Below, in pieces: positions 20,799 to 29,900 of a stretch of 55,137 nucleotides of DNA. Source of the DNA: Peribacillus frigoritolerans (GTDB lineage: Bacteria > Bacillota > Bacilli > Bacillales > Bacillaceae). The first letter of the stretch is position 1, and the number at the start of each line of letters is the position of its first letter. The notes below the pieces were generated by a model. That model was not told the origin of the DNA. It searched no databases and was given only the letters and a program-made list of their open reading frames with translations. The DNA is taken from NCBI RefSeq assembly GCF_004358755.1, contig NZ_SMZY01000009.1, forward strand, positions 1 to 55,137. Reading direction: 5' to 3'. The translations under genes and the position numbers were made by a program.

Positions 20799-21251
20799 TT
20801 AACCTCTTCTTGCTCCGCGACCGCCGCGCTTTGATTCTGTATTGCGTTTAAGTGATGATAAGCGATCCTCACTGTCTTTTAAGAACCTGCTCATCTTTTG
20901 CTCGAAATTCTCCTTAGGGCGGAATTCATTTGTGTTCGTTCTGCCTCTTGGACGATCTGAGCGGTTTGGACGGTCTGAGCGATTCGGGCGTTCTGAACGT
21001 TCTGGGCGCTCAGGACGATCAATTGCCTTTTTAATTGACAGGCCAATTTTTCCGTCTTTCTCTACATTGATGACTTTAACGGTTACCTCGTCACCGACTT
21101 TTAAGTGATCGTTAATATCTTTCACATAATTATCAGCAACTTCACTGATGTGGACGAGTCCTGTAGTGCCACCCGAAAGCTCTACGAACGCTCCGAAATT
21201 TGTAATGCCCGTTACCTTACCTTGTAACTTGCTGCCAACTTCTATCGACAT
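20799..21251 (-). CDS. yabR: S1 RNA-binding domain protein
   Basis: Single S1/OB-fold domain (residues 1-72: VGSKLQGKVTGITNFGAFVE and HISEVADNYV) like the repeats of ribosomal protein S1 and RNase E. It is a likely RNA or ribosome contact protein (general stress protein 13 family). A basic, repetitive linker of RPERPERSERP and two RPNRSD units leads to the conserved tail (FEQKMSRFLKDSEDRLSSLK, then a Gly/Arg end). At 150 residues it is about 20 longer than my recollection of B. subtilis YabR because of this repeat. Start at ATG 21251 with GGAGGAG. Confidence 0.92.
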   Translation of the reverse strand: MSIEVGSKLQGKVTGITNFGAFVELSGGTTGLVHISEVADNYVKDINDHLKVGDEVTVKVINVEKDGKIGLSIKKAIDRPERPERSERPNRSDRPNRSDRPRGRTNTNEFRPKENFEQKMSRFLKDSEDRLSSLKRNTESKRGGRGARRG

Positions 21252-21332
21252 AAAAAAAATGCTCCTCCTTAATAAACATAAAAAACTCATTTATTTAATT
21301 ATACATAATCCAAAAATCAAGTGTCAACAACA

Positions 21333-21713
21333 CTACTCTTTATCTTTGTTTGGCAACGTGAAGATAATCTCGTTGTCTTCAGATAAAAAATAGTCCCGAC
21401 GAGCAATTTTAGCAATATACTCATCATCATTCAACTTTACGATTTCTTCCTCTAATACCTTTTCATCTTTTTGAAGCTCCGTTAATTGAGTTTTAAGTTC
21501 TTTTTTTTGATGAACCTTCTCATTAATGGCACTTGATTGAGATATGAGAGTCGTTAATACGATAACAGAAGTTACCGCCGCAATCAATCCAAATAATGTA
21601 AGCCGCCTGATCAATCCTCGTTTGCGCCTTTTTAATATCTGATCTTTCCGCTCCTGCTGCTGCATGTATTGTGATTGAAGCTGCGTAATTTTCCGATCTT
21701 TAGCGAGACTCAT
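21333..21713 (-). CDS. divIC: cell-division protein DivIC (FtsB-like)
   Basis: Bitopic divisome protein that pairs with FtsL and DivIB at the septum. The 126 residues show a basic cytoplasmic N-terminus (RKRGLIRR) and one transmembrane helix (about residues 36-58). An extracellular coiled coil (KKELKTQLTELQKDEKVLEE) precedes the conserved IARRDYFLSEDNEIIF end. ATG start with AGGAGG. It follows yabQ by 13 bases. Confidence 0.95.
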   Translation of the reverse strand: MSLAKDRKITQLQSQYMQQQERKDQILKRRKRGLIRRLTLFGLIAAVTSVIVLTTLISQSSAINEKVHQKKELKTQLTELQKDEKVLEEEIVKLNDDEYIAKIARRDYFLSEDNEIIFTLPNKDKE

Positions 21714-21726
21714 TCATTAGCCTCCT

Positions 21727-22356
21727 TTATTTCTTCTTTTTCCACGAAATCCATAAGTTACCACTCTTATTCTTGATTTTCTCATAAAATCCTGCTGTTT
21801 TCTTGAAAAACCTGTAAAAAAAGTTTCTGATGGACAAAGGAATCAATTTCCACAATCCTTTTAAGATCCAAAAAACGGGAGATAACAGTACCTTTGCAAT
21901 AAGAAAAATCACTCTTGACATCCATTTTAACAAGTTCCATAAAAAAATGACAAGTCCGCTTATAATCGCTGTCAACAAATTAAAAATGCCAATAATGGGC
22001 TTCACCAAAAAGAAGTTCCCCATCTTCAGCACCGTCTTATAAATACCGACTGCACACTTAATGATGAATTCGAGAAGCGCTAAGTAAATGCCCTTGATCA
22101 AGCTCTGATAAGCTGCATATCCGCACAGCAGGGCAAGCAGAATGTAGACGCGGAATTCTCCTTCATTCACGTTCAGGAGAACATAAAATAAAAGGAGGCC
22201 CTGAACGAGCCAAAATAAGATGTCATTTATGAAAACGACCCATTTGGCTCTTCTCGGCCGCATTAGAAAGCGGCCGTAAGTATCAAGAGAAGCGCCAATA
22301 AAACAGCCTGAACAAACCATGGAAAGCATCGTCAGGAATTGAGTGGAGAGCGTCAT
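21727..22356 (-). CDS. yabQ: spore cortex biosynthesis membrane protein YabQ
   Basis: A 209-residue polytopic membrane protein. The first ~90 residues (three to four helices) are conserved in the YabQ family. The C-terminal half is basic and amphipathic, ending in a Lys-rich tail. In B. subtilis YabQ is made in the mother cell under sigma-E, sits in the forespore outer membrane and is needed for cortex formation. Start overlaps the yabP stop by four bases. Confidence 0.93.
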   Translation of the reverse strand: MTLSTQFLTMLSMVCSGCFIGASLDTYGRFLMRPRRAKWVVFINDILFWLVQGLLLFYVLLNVNEGEFRVYILLALLCGYAAYQSLIKGIYLALLEFIIKCAVGIYKTVLKMGNFFLVKPIIGIFNLLTAIISGLVIFLWNLLKWMSRVIFLIAKVLLSPVFWILKGLWKLIPLSIRNFFYRFFKKTAGFYEKIKNKSGNLWISWKKKK

Positions 22357-22658
22357 TTAAACAACTTGCTAAAGAGTCCTTTAGCTTTCTCCGTCTGATG
22401 CTCATCGAGATAGACGAGATCGAAAATTCTCCCTTTTATCGAGACGATCCCTTTATCAACGTCCAAATTTTTCATTTGGAGATTCTCACCGCGGATGGCA
22501 AGAGCACCCATCACCGTTTCAAGCAGAAACTCTTCATTATCAAAGCTTTCCACATGTGTTACGCCTGTAATATCAAGCAGTTTACGGCCTCTCATAATAA
22601 CATCATGCTCTTGGATCGTTCCCTTAGGCTGTGATTGATTATCATAATATTGATTCAT
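22353..22658 (-). CDS. yabP: sporulation protein YabP
   Basis: A 101-residue YabP/YqfC-family protein. The core is GRKLLDITGVTHVESFDNEEF, ETVMGALAIRGENLQMKNLDV and KGIVSIKGRIFDLVYLDE. It is required for spore cortex formation in B. subtilis together with YabQ. I start at ATG 22658 (MNQYYDNQ), with GGGGG six bases upstream. An in-frame ATG five codons earlier would place this site inside the gene. Confidence 0.93.
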   Translation of the reverse strand: MNQYYDNQSQPKGTIQEHDVIMRGRKLLDITGVTHVESFDNEEFLLETVMGALAIRGENLQMKNLDVDKGIVSIKGRIFDLVYLDEHQTEKAKGLFSKLFK

Positions 22659-22697
22659 TGCCAACCCCCGCATTCTTCTAAGAAATATTCTTACCTA

Positions 22698-22725
22698 TTT
22701 CTATGAGCCGAGAATGCGAAATAGA
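22698..22725 (-). promoter_or_regulatory. possible yabP-yabQ sigma-E promoter
   Basis: Minus strand TCTATTT (22719-22725), 13 bases, CATAGAAA (22698-22705). It resembles sigma-E boxes (KMATATT / CATACAAT) only partly. It is listed because yabPQ are sigma-E genes in B. subtilis. Confidence 0.3.
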
Positions 22726-22750
22726 ACAAGCCCCCGTATGATATCAAATT

Positions 22751-23014
22751 CTATTCTTCGCTGATCTTTTCTTCTTTTACAAGGGAATACATGCCTGCTG
22801 CATCCTCTTTTTTAGATGAATCCTGCAGGTTTTCAATTTTTACCGTAATGCGCTTTTGCCCGAATCGAATCGCAAGTTCATCACCCAATTTGACAATAGA
22901 ACTTGCTTTTGCAACTGTACCGTTTACCGTAATTCTTCCTTGATCAGACACTTCCTTTGCAAGTGTCCGTCTTTTGATCAGTCTTGAAACCTTTAAAAAT
23001 TTATCTAGTCTCAT
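22751..23014 (-). CDS. rqcP: S4-domain ribosome quality-control protein RqcP
   Basis: An 87-residue S4 RNA-binding protein (MRLDKFLKVSRLIKRRTLAKE and GRITVNGTVAKASSIVKLGD). The B. subtilis orthologue (YabO, Hsp15-like) works with RqcH on the 50S subunit to add alanine tails to stalled nascent chains. It has an acidic C-terminal extension. ATG start with AAAGGGG. It starts 15 bases after yabN. Confidence 0.93.
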   Translation of the reverse strand: MRLDKFLKVSRLIKRRTLAKEVSDQGRITVNGTVAKASSIVKLGDELAIRFGQKRITVKIENLQDSSKKEDAAGMYSLVKEEKISEE

Positions 23015-23029
23015 CTTTTCAGCACCCCT

Positions 23030-24502
23030 TTATAGCCCTTTGCTTTTTGCTTCATTCCAGTAAGAATCCATTTCTTCAAGAGACATCTCTTCCAGGTTTT
23101 GATTAAGCTCATCTGCTTTTTTCTCTATATATTCAAATCGTCTTTTAAATTTATGATTGGTTGCCGATAAGGCTTCCTCAGGCTCTACATCGTAAAATCT
23201 GCCAATGTTGACCAGTGCAAAGAGGATGTCCCCAAACTCTGCAAGGATTTTCGTTTGATCAGCGCGTTTTTCCGCTGTTTCAGCCTTGAACTCCTGCATT
23301 TCTTCCTGAACCTTTTCCCATGCTGACTCAGCATGATCCCAGTCAAAGCCGACTTTAGCTGCCTTCTTTTGTATATGGTAAGCCTTAGACAATGCAGGGA
23401 GCGAGCCGGCAATCGACTTCAAGAGGGACTCTTTTTCATCTGATCCCTTTTCTGCACGCTTTATCTCCTGCCAGTTTGACAGTACTTCGTCCGAACCGCT
23501 TACAACAGCTGTTGAAAAAACGTGCGGATGTCTGCGGATCATTTTTTCTGTTAATGTTCTGATGACATCATCAATTGAAAACAGGCCAGCGTCTGAGCCA
23601 ATTTGAGAATGAAGCATGACCTGAAGGAGAACATCTCCAAGCTCTTCAACCACATGTTCATCATCGGCTTCATCAATGGCTTCAATCAACTCATAGCATT
23701 CTTCAATTAAATACTTTTTGAGAGATTGATGGGTCTGCTTCAGATCCCACGGGCACCCGTTAGGTCCTCGAAGCTCCGCAATCACCGAGCGCAGTGCTGC
23801 AAATTGGTGATTCAGAATGCTCTCATCCTCTGCTGGAGGCACGTATACACTTGTTAAGTTGTTAACAGATGTAACCCGGTCAAGCTCAAAGAGAGGCACC
23901 TTTACAATCTTTTGCTGGCTGCTTCCGGCCGCTGTAACAATCTGAACCTCATAGTCATCAGGCAAATCTTCCATCAGCGTCAGTTTCACTTCGGAAGCAA
24001 CCATTTGATCATACACCTGGCAAATAATCAGATGCTGCCTGTAATGTAACTGCTCTCTCTTCATCGTCAGACCGTCTACCATTTGAAACCCGTCAATCGG
24101 GTCGATTTGAAGCGCGGTAAATGTAGCATCTAAAAAGCTTTGGCCTCCTGCTATATAAATCTCATAGCCTCTCTGTCCTCCATTTTGAAGCAGCAATTGA
24201 ACCGTCTGCTCTGCAACAAGGGGATGTCCAGGAACAGCGTAGATAATCTCTTTATCTTCCGCTTCCTTGTATAGCTCCAGTTCAATTTTAGCGTAAACAT
24301 CGCCGAATTGATCATTCTCTTCGTAGAGGTGATCAAATGTTCTGTAATCCGGCAGTTCTGCCCGCAGTTCATCCACAACCGGATGTTCTTTTGTTCTTAA
24401 AAACAAGTGGGAGGCTGATGTAAGTGTTCGATAAACTCCAAGCGGCAAATGACTGGCATCCGAGCCCCCAAGTCCTACTACTGTAATCTTTTTCACCATC
24501 AT
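23030..24502 (-). CDS. yabN: fusion of tetrapyrrole methylase-like and MazG pyrophosphohydrolase domains
   Basis: 490 residues with two domains. The N-terminal half is like SAM-dependent tetrapyrrole methylases (ITVVGLGGSDASHLPLG, YAVPGHPLVAEQTV). The C-terminal half is MazG (CPWDLKQTHQSLKKYLIEE; metal motif ECYELIEAIDEA and EELGDVLLQVMLH). MazG proteins hydrolyse NTPs and house-clean abnormal nucleotides. The methylase half has no known substrate. Two adjacent ATG codons follow ACGGGG. This is the standard Bacillus YabN architecture. Confidence 0.94.
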   Translation of the reverse strand: MMVKKITVVGLGGSDASHLPLGVYRTLTSASHLFLRTKEHPVVDELRAELPDYRTFDHLYEENDQFGDVYAKIELELYKEAEDKEIIYAVPGHPLVAEQTVQLLLQNGGQRGYEIYIAGGQSFLDATFTALQIDPIDGFQMVDGLTMKREQLHYRQHLIICQVYDQMVASEVKLTLMEDLPDDYEVQIVTAAGSSQQKIVKVPLFELDRVTSVNNLTSVYVPPAEDESILNHQFAALRSVIAELRGPNGCPWDLKQTHQSLKKYLIEECYELIEAIDEADDEHVVEELGDVLLQVMLHSQIGSDAGLFSIDDVIRTLTEKMIRRHPHVFSTAVVSGSDEVLSNWQEIKRAEKGSDEKESLLKSIAGSLPALSKAYHIQKKAAKVGFDWDHAESAWEKVQEEMQEFKAETAEKRADQTKILAEFGDILFALVNIGRFYDVEPEEALSATNHKFKRRFEYIEKKADELNQNLEEMSLEEMDSYWNEAKSKGL

Positions 24503-24519
24503 TCCATACCCCGTTTCAT

Positions 24520-26112
24520 TTATTTTAAAAACTTCTCAAGCTTCTTTCCGCCCGGAAATGCAGCGAGTTCGTTTTTCGTAAAAATAGAAAGTTTTAAAAT
24601 GGCCAATAGATAGATAACCGCTCCTGCTGAAGCACCTGATAATGATCCGATTGTAGCCGCCATTCGGTTAAGGTCATCCCAATATTGATCAAAGACAGAC
24701 ATATATAGAGAAAGTAACGCAAGCATCAGACCTGCAGCGGATGCTGTTTTCAGCATATCCTTCCAGCTGATGAGCATGTACCCTTTCGTTTTTAAATACC
24801 AGGCATTCAAAAGGCTGATCACTGCATATGCTACAACGGTAGCAATAGCTGCTCCCTCCGTATTCATCGACGGAACCAAAAGAATGTTTAAACCGAGTTT
24901 AACCGCGCATCCAATTACGACTGCTGCTGCAGGGAAAAAGGTGAAGCTTAGGCCCTGTAAGATAGCAGACAGAGTTAGGGCATAGGATGTAAACAAAACG
25001 GATATGCCTAAAATACTAAGTACACTTGTTCCTGATGCATCCCGGAACAGCATGATGTTTGTCGGCTCCATAATCACGATCAGCCCTGCCGCCGCCCCTG
25101 TTCCAATCACCGTGCAGATTTTCATGGAACTCGTTATTTTATCTGCAATCACGCCATCTTCATGATTCTTTTTCGCATATGATATAAGCGGAACTAATGA
25201 TAAGGAAAAGGATGTTGCAACCACTGTTCCTATCTGAATCAAAGGCTGTCCTCTGTCATATATCCCTTTTAGAGCCTTGGCTGCTGACATTTCGATTCCG
25301 TTAGAGCGGAGCGCCGAATAGAGCTGCATGGCATCGATCATTTGGATAAAAATCAGCATTAAGCTTGTCATGCAAATGGTTATTGTATTGATTAATAAAT
25401 ACTTAATAATTGTTTTTGCGCGAATCGATGATTTCCCTGTTTGAAACAAAGGAGGTCTTCTTTTATCCTTGGCCAAAAACACGGATAATACTGCTGCTGC
25501 TGCAATACCACCTGTCAAAGAGCCGAATAACGCTCCTTCTCCCGCCTCATACAGAGAGTAGCCATTTTGAATCAGAATATATGAAAAGAGAAGAATCGTC
25601 ACAACTCTGATTCCTTGTTCTGTTACTTGGGAGAGAGCGGTAGGCATCATATTATCAAACCCTTGAAAATAACCCCTTGCAAGAGATATAAAGGGAAGCA
25701 AAAGAAAAGAGAATGAAATAATCTTAAGCAGCGGGGCAAGCTCAGCATCGCCCATGATTTCTGAAATGTACCCTGCGCCTAAAAAGAGGCATAAAAAGAA
25801 CAAAGCACAAATGGAAATTAAGAACAAAAAGGAAATCCTCAGGATAGAAAAAAGAGAAGAGTTGTTTCCTTTATCTCCAAATTCAATGATTAATTTTGAA
25901 ATAATGACCGGAAATCCGGTTGTAGCAAGCATAATAGCAATCGCGTAAAAAGGATAAACCTGCTGATATATGTAAAATCCGATGTCTCCGACAATATTTT
26001 GATAAGGCACCCTGTAAGCAGCGCTCATGATCTTTATGATAAGGCCCGCAAGTGTCAATACAAAGGCACCTTGCAGGAAGAGATTTGCTGATGTATCAGA
26101 ACGGACGTCCAT
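24520..26112 (-). CDS. yabM: MOP-superfamily polysaccharide/lipid flippase
   Basis: A 530-residue integral membrane protein with about 14 predicted helices and the SpoVB/RfbX-like N-terminus (FLQGAFVLTLAGLIIKIMSA, YRVPYQNIVGDIGFYIYQQVY in part). It is related to SpoVB, MurJ and YtgP, which move lipid-linked envelope precursors across the membrane. Its own substrate is unknown. ATG start with GGAAGGGG. It lies between spoVT and yabN, as in B. subtilis. Confidence 0.92.
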   Translation of the reverse strand: MDVRSDTSANLFLQGAFVLTLAGLIIKIMSAAYRVPYQNIVGDIGFYIYQQVYPFYAIAIMLATTGFPVIISKLIIEFGDKGNNSSLFSILRISFLFLISICALFFLCLFLGAGYISEIMGDAELAPLLKIISFSFLLLPFISLARGYFQGFDNMMPTALSQVTEQGIRVVTILLFSYILIQNGYSLYEAGEGALFGSLTGGIAAAAVLSVFLAKDKRRPPLFQTGKSSIRAKTIIKYLLINTITICMTSLMLIFIQMIDAMQLYSALRSNGIEMSAAKALKGIYDRGQPLIQIGTVVATSFSLSLVPLISYAKKNHEDGVIADKITSSMKICTVIGTGAAAGLIVIMEPTNIMLFRDASGTSVLSILGISVLFTSYALTLSAILQGLSFTFFPAAAVVIGCAVKLGLNILLVPSMNTEGAAIATVVAYAVISLLNAWYLKTKGYMLISWKDMLKTASAAGLMLALLSLYMSVFDQYWDDLNRMAATIGSLSGASAGAVIYLLAILKLSIFTKNELAAFPGGKKLEKFLK

Positions 26113-26196
26113 CGCCCAATTCCCCTTCCGATTTTAAGCTGAACGTGCCTATTATATCACAATATGCAATCCGCTCTATCTGCATTCAACAGGAAA

Positions 26197-26218
26197 AGGC
26201 AGCAAAAAATCGCTGCCT
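26197..26218 (-). terminator. spoVT terminator
   Basis: Stem AGGCAGC/GCTGCCT, followed by TTTTCC on the minus strand, about 20 bases after the spoVT stop. Confidence 0.8.
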
Positions 26219-26240
26219 GGTAAAACGATATGAATAATGA

Positions 26241-26777
26241 CTACTGTTCCATTTGACGCGCCAAAAATCCAGCTGCAGTTTCTACTGCTTTATGCTCGAC
26301 TTCACCGACAGCCTGATCCTTTGAAAAGATCACAACAGCACCGATAGGATCTCCGTTAGCAACAATCGGTCCAACTGTGAAGGATTTAAGCTCTTCGCTT
26401 GTTCCATCTATCAATTGGATATTCCCGCCTTCTGTGTTCAGCACAGAGCTGCGTTCTTCCATTGCTTTTTCAACCTGATCGCTAATATTTTTATTCATGT
26501 ATTCCTTTTTGGAGCCGCCTGAAACTGCTATGTATGTGTCACGGTCACATATCAGCACGGGATGTCCAAGACTGTCATATAGAGCATCGGCATATTCTTT
26601 TGCAAAATCGCCAAGCTCACTGATTGGTGAATACTTTTTCAATATTACTTCTCCGTCCCGGTCGACGAAGATTTCAAGCGGATCTCCTTCTCGAATGCGC
26701 AGGGTCCTGCGTATTTCCTTCGGTATCACCACACGGCCTAAATCATCAATACGACGTACTATACCAGTTGCTTTCAT
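26241..26777 (-). CDS. spoVT: stage V sporulation transcription factor SpoVT
   Basis: Forespore regulator that activates or represses sigma-G genes. The 178 residues combine an AbrB-type swapped-hairpin DNA-binding domain (1-50: MKATGIVRRIDDLGRVVIPK) with a C-terminal GAF-like domain (about 57-178). The first 50 residues closely resemble AbrB, encoded on the plus strand of this window. ATG start after GTGAGG. It has a candidate sigma-G promoter and a folded leader (separate entries). Confidence 0.97.
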   Translation of the reverse strand: MKATGIVRRIDDLGRVVIPKEIRRTLRIREGDPLEIFVDRDGEVILKKYSPISELGDFAKEYADALYDSLGHPVLICDRDTYIAVSGGSKKEYMNKNISDQVEKAMEERSSVLNTEGGNIQLIDGTSEELKSFTVGPIVANGDPIGAVVIFSKDQAVGEVEHKAVETAAGFLARQMEQ

Positions 26778-26815
26778 CTAATGCTGCCTCACTTTCACTT
26801 GATGATTGTGTACTC

Positions 26816-26864
26816 GATGATTGTTGGCGCAAGCTAAAAGTGAGCTTTTTATGCCACAACCATC
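26816..26864 (-). other. 5'-leader hairpin of spoVT
   Basis: On the minus strand, GATGGTTGTGGC pairs with GCCAACAATCATC (G-U pairs and one bulge). A second small stem (AAGCT/AGCTT) lies inside, giving one extended hairpin. It would begin about six bases after the predicted transcription start and has no T tail, so it is not a terminator. Confidence 0.55.
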
Positions 26865-26876
26865 ATTGCTTAGAAA

Positions 26877-26906
26877 TAGTATTCTTCACTAAAACACGCA
26901 ATATAC
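26877..26906 (-). promoter_or_regulatory. spoVT promoter, sigma-G type
   Basis: Minus strand GTATA (26902-26906), 18 bases, AATACTA (26877-26883). Sigma-G consensus is GHATR-N18-CATNHTA; only the first base of the -10 differs. Predicted start near 26870. Confidence 0.55.
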
Positions 26907-26979
26907 ACAATCACAGCGGAATTTTCTTGAATAGGCAGTATTTTCTTTTCAGCTTAGACAAAAAAAACAGGTATTAAAC

Positions 26980-29900
26980 TCAGTTTGCTGAAATCTCTTC
27001 TTTTTTTACGGATCCTAATCCATTTAGGAGCTCTGAAGCAATATTCAGCCATTTTTCTGTATTAACGCCTTTTATTTGAATGGTGATTTTCAGTCTTTTT
27101 CCATCCATTCCGAGACCGACAGCTCTGCCGTACTTATTGCTCAGTTCAAACAGCTTCTGCCCGTCAACCAGTCTGCTCGCATCTTCACTGACGAAAAGAG
27201 CAACCGTATCTTTATCTTGTTTGATCATATCAACCTTCTCTTGGACAGCAAAAACTTTAAGCTTCGCAATCTGCAGAAGGTATCCTACCTCTGCCGGATA
27301 ATCCCCGAATCTGTCGACGATTTCTTCCTGCAGCTCTTCTAAATCAGCTAAGGAAGCAACAGCTCTGAATCGTTTATAGATATCGATTTTCTGTCTGCCG
27401 TCTGAAATGTACTCTTCAGGCAGGTATGCATCCACTTCAAGATCAATTTCCACTTGGAATGGCTTTTCTTTCGGCCCGTCTTCTCTCCGCTCCTCAATTG
27501 CTTCCTTCAGCATTTGAGAGTAAAGATCGAAACCAACAGAATCAATGAATCCATGCTGCTGGGCACCAAGCAGATTTCCTGCTCCGCGGATAGAAAGATC
27601 GCGCATCGCAATTTTAAAGCCAGAACCAAGCTCAGTAAATTCTTTTATTGCCTGCAGACGTTTTTCTGCCACTTCAGTCAATACTTTGTCTTTTCGGTAC
27701 GTGAAGTAAGCATACGCAATTCGGCTGGAGCGCCCGACACGTCCTCTTAGCTGATAAAGCTGAGAGAGGCCCATCTTATCTGCATCATGAACGATAAGGG
27801 TATTCACATTTGGAATATCGACGCCTGTTTCAATGATGGTCGTACTGACAAGCACATCAAATTGCCCATCAAGGAAATTAAGCATCGCTGATTCAAGTTC
27901 ATTTTCGGACATTTTGCCGTGGGCGTATGTTACACGTGCATCAGGTACAAGCATAGAAATTTCATCCGCTTTGCGGTCAATATCGTCAACGCGGTTGTAT
28001 AAAAAGTAGACTTGGCCGCCCCTTGCAAGTTCTCTTTCAATGGCTTCACGGACGAAGCCCCCATTATATTCAACGACATATGTCTGAACAGGGAACCGGT
28101 TCTCAGGCGGCGTTTCGATAACAGACAAATCGCGGACCCCAAGCATCGACATATGCAGCGTACGCGGAATAGGGGTAGCTGTTAAAGTCAGGACATCAAT
28201 ATTTGCCTTCATTTGTTTAATTTTCTCTTTATGCGTAACACCAAAGCGCTGCTCTTCATCGATAATCAAGAGGCCAAGCTCTTTGTACGTAACATCTTTA
28301 GATAAGAGACGGTGTGTACCGATAACCATATCAACCGTGCCATTTTTCAGGCCTTTTACTGTTTCGTTCATTTCTTTTCTTGATCTAAAACGACTTAACA
28401 AGCCTATATTAATTGGATAATCTTGAAACCTTTCTCTCACTGTTTCAAAATGCTGCTGTGCAAGGATGGTCGTCGGAACCAGGAGTGCAACTTGTTTTCC
28501 ATCGGCAACCGCTTTAAAAGCAGCGCGAATTGCAACCTCCGTTTTACCATAGCCCACATCACCGCAAAGAAGCCGGTCCATAGGACGTTCCCGTTCCATA
28601 TCAAGCTTGATTTCATGAATGGAGCGCAGCTGATCCTCTGTTTCCTGATAAGGAAAGACGGATTCAAACTCACGCTGCATTTCACCATCAGGCGAAAACC
28701 CGTAGCCTACACTTGCTTCCCGCTCAGCATACAGCTTAATTAAGTCATCCGCTATATCCTGAACAGATGATTCAACCTTCTTCTTTACCCGCTTCCAGTC
28801 ACTGCCGCCAAGCTTGTAGATCTTCGGTTCTTTCCCTTCTGAACCGACATACTTCTGGATGAGGTCAATTTGTTCAACCGGAACATACAGCTTGTCGCTG
28901 CCATGATAGCGGATATGCAGATAGTCTTTGTGGACGCCGTTAATCACAAGGGTTTCAATCCCTAAGTATTTACCGATTCCGTGATTTACATGAACAACAT
29001 GATCTCCGACTTGCAGTTCTGAATAGCTCTTAATTCTCTCTGCATTTGATATTTTTTGGCTTTTCGGCTGCTTTTTCACTCTCTTTTTAAAGAGTTCTTC
29101 CTCTGTAATAACGGCAAGCTTCTGCAAAGGGAGTTCAAATCCCGTTTGCAGATCGCCTTCCATAAGGTAGAGATTGCCAAGCTTGGGCGCTTCATTTTTC
29201 TTCAAAAAAGCAGCTGTGATGTCATAATCAGCAAGCACGCCTTCAAGCTTTTTGACTCTCTCTTCTGTTGCGCCAAGGAAAACTACCGAGAATTTCGCTT
29301 TTTTCCATCTATCAATTTCACTTTTCAATACGTGCATCTGCCCATGAAAGTTTTGCATCTGCTTACAAGATACATTCAGGATATTCTGAGGACTTGTGTG
29401 CGGAACATGACGTAAAAATAAGGATAAATAGACAAGCGGATGTTTTGTTTTCGTGAGAACATCTGCATATTTATGTGACATCTGCACATCATTTACAATT
29501 TTCCCGTGCTCAAGCAGGCTAGTGTACCAGTCAGCCTCTTCTTTTTCAAGATTTTCGTACATTTCCTGAATTCGGCTGACTTCATCCATGACAACGATTG
29601 TCTGCTCATGAAAATAATCTAGTAAACTAGCAGGCTTCTCATAGAAGTATGAAAGATATTTAAACATTTCCTGATTAAACTGGCCGTTCCTTAGTTGTTC
29701 AAGCTCATACCCGATATTTTCTGCCAGAATCTCTTTTTGCTTTTCATCCTTAAGACGCTTCAAGCTGTAGGCTAATCCGTTTTCCAGCTTTTGTATGCAT
29801 TTATTGATTTTGCTTTGATCCACAACAAGTTCTTCAGCTGGACCGATATGAACTTCTTTAAGCTTAACAATCGAACGCTGGTCCTCACTGTTAAAGGAGC

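Noticed and set aside
20690-20872. 60-codon minus-strand frame at the end of yabR
   Set aside because: It overlaps yabR in another frame and runs through the yabR terminator.
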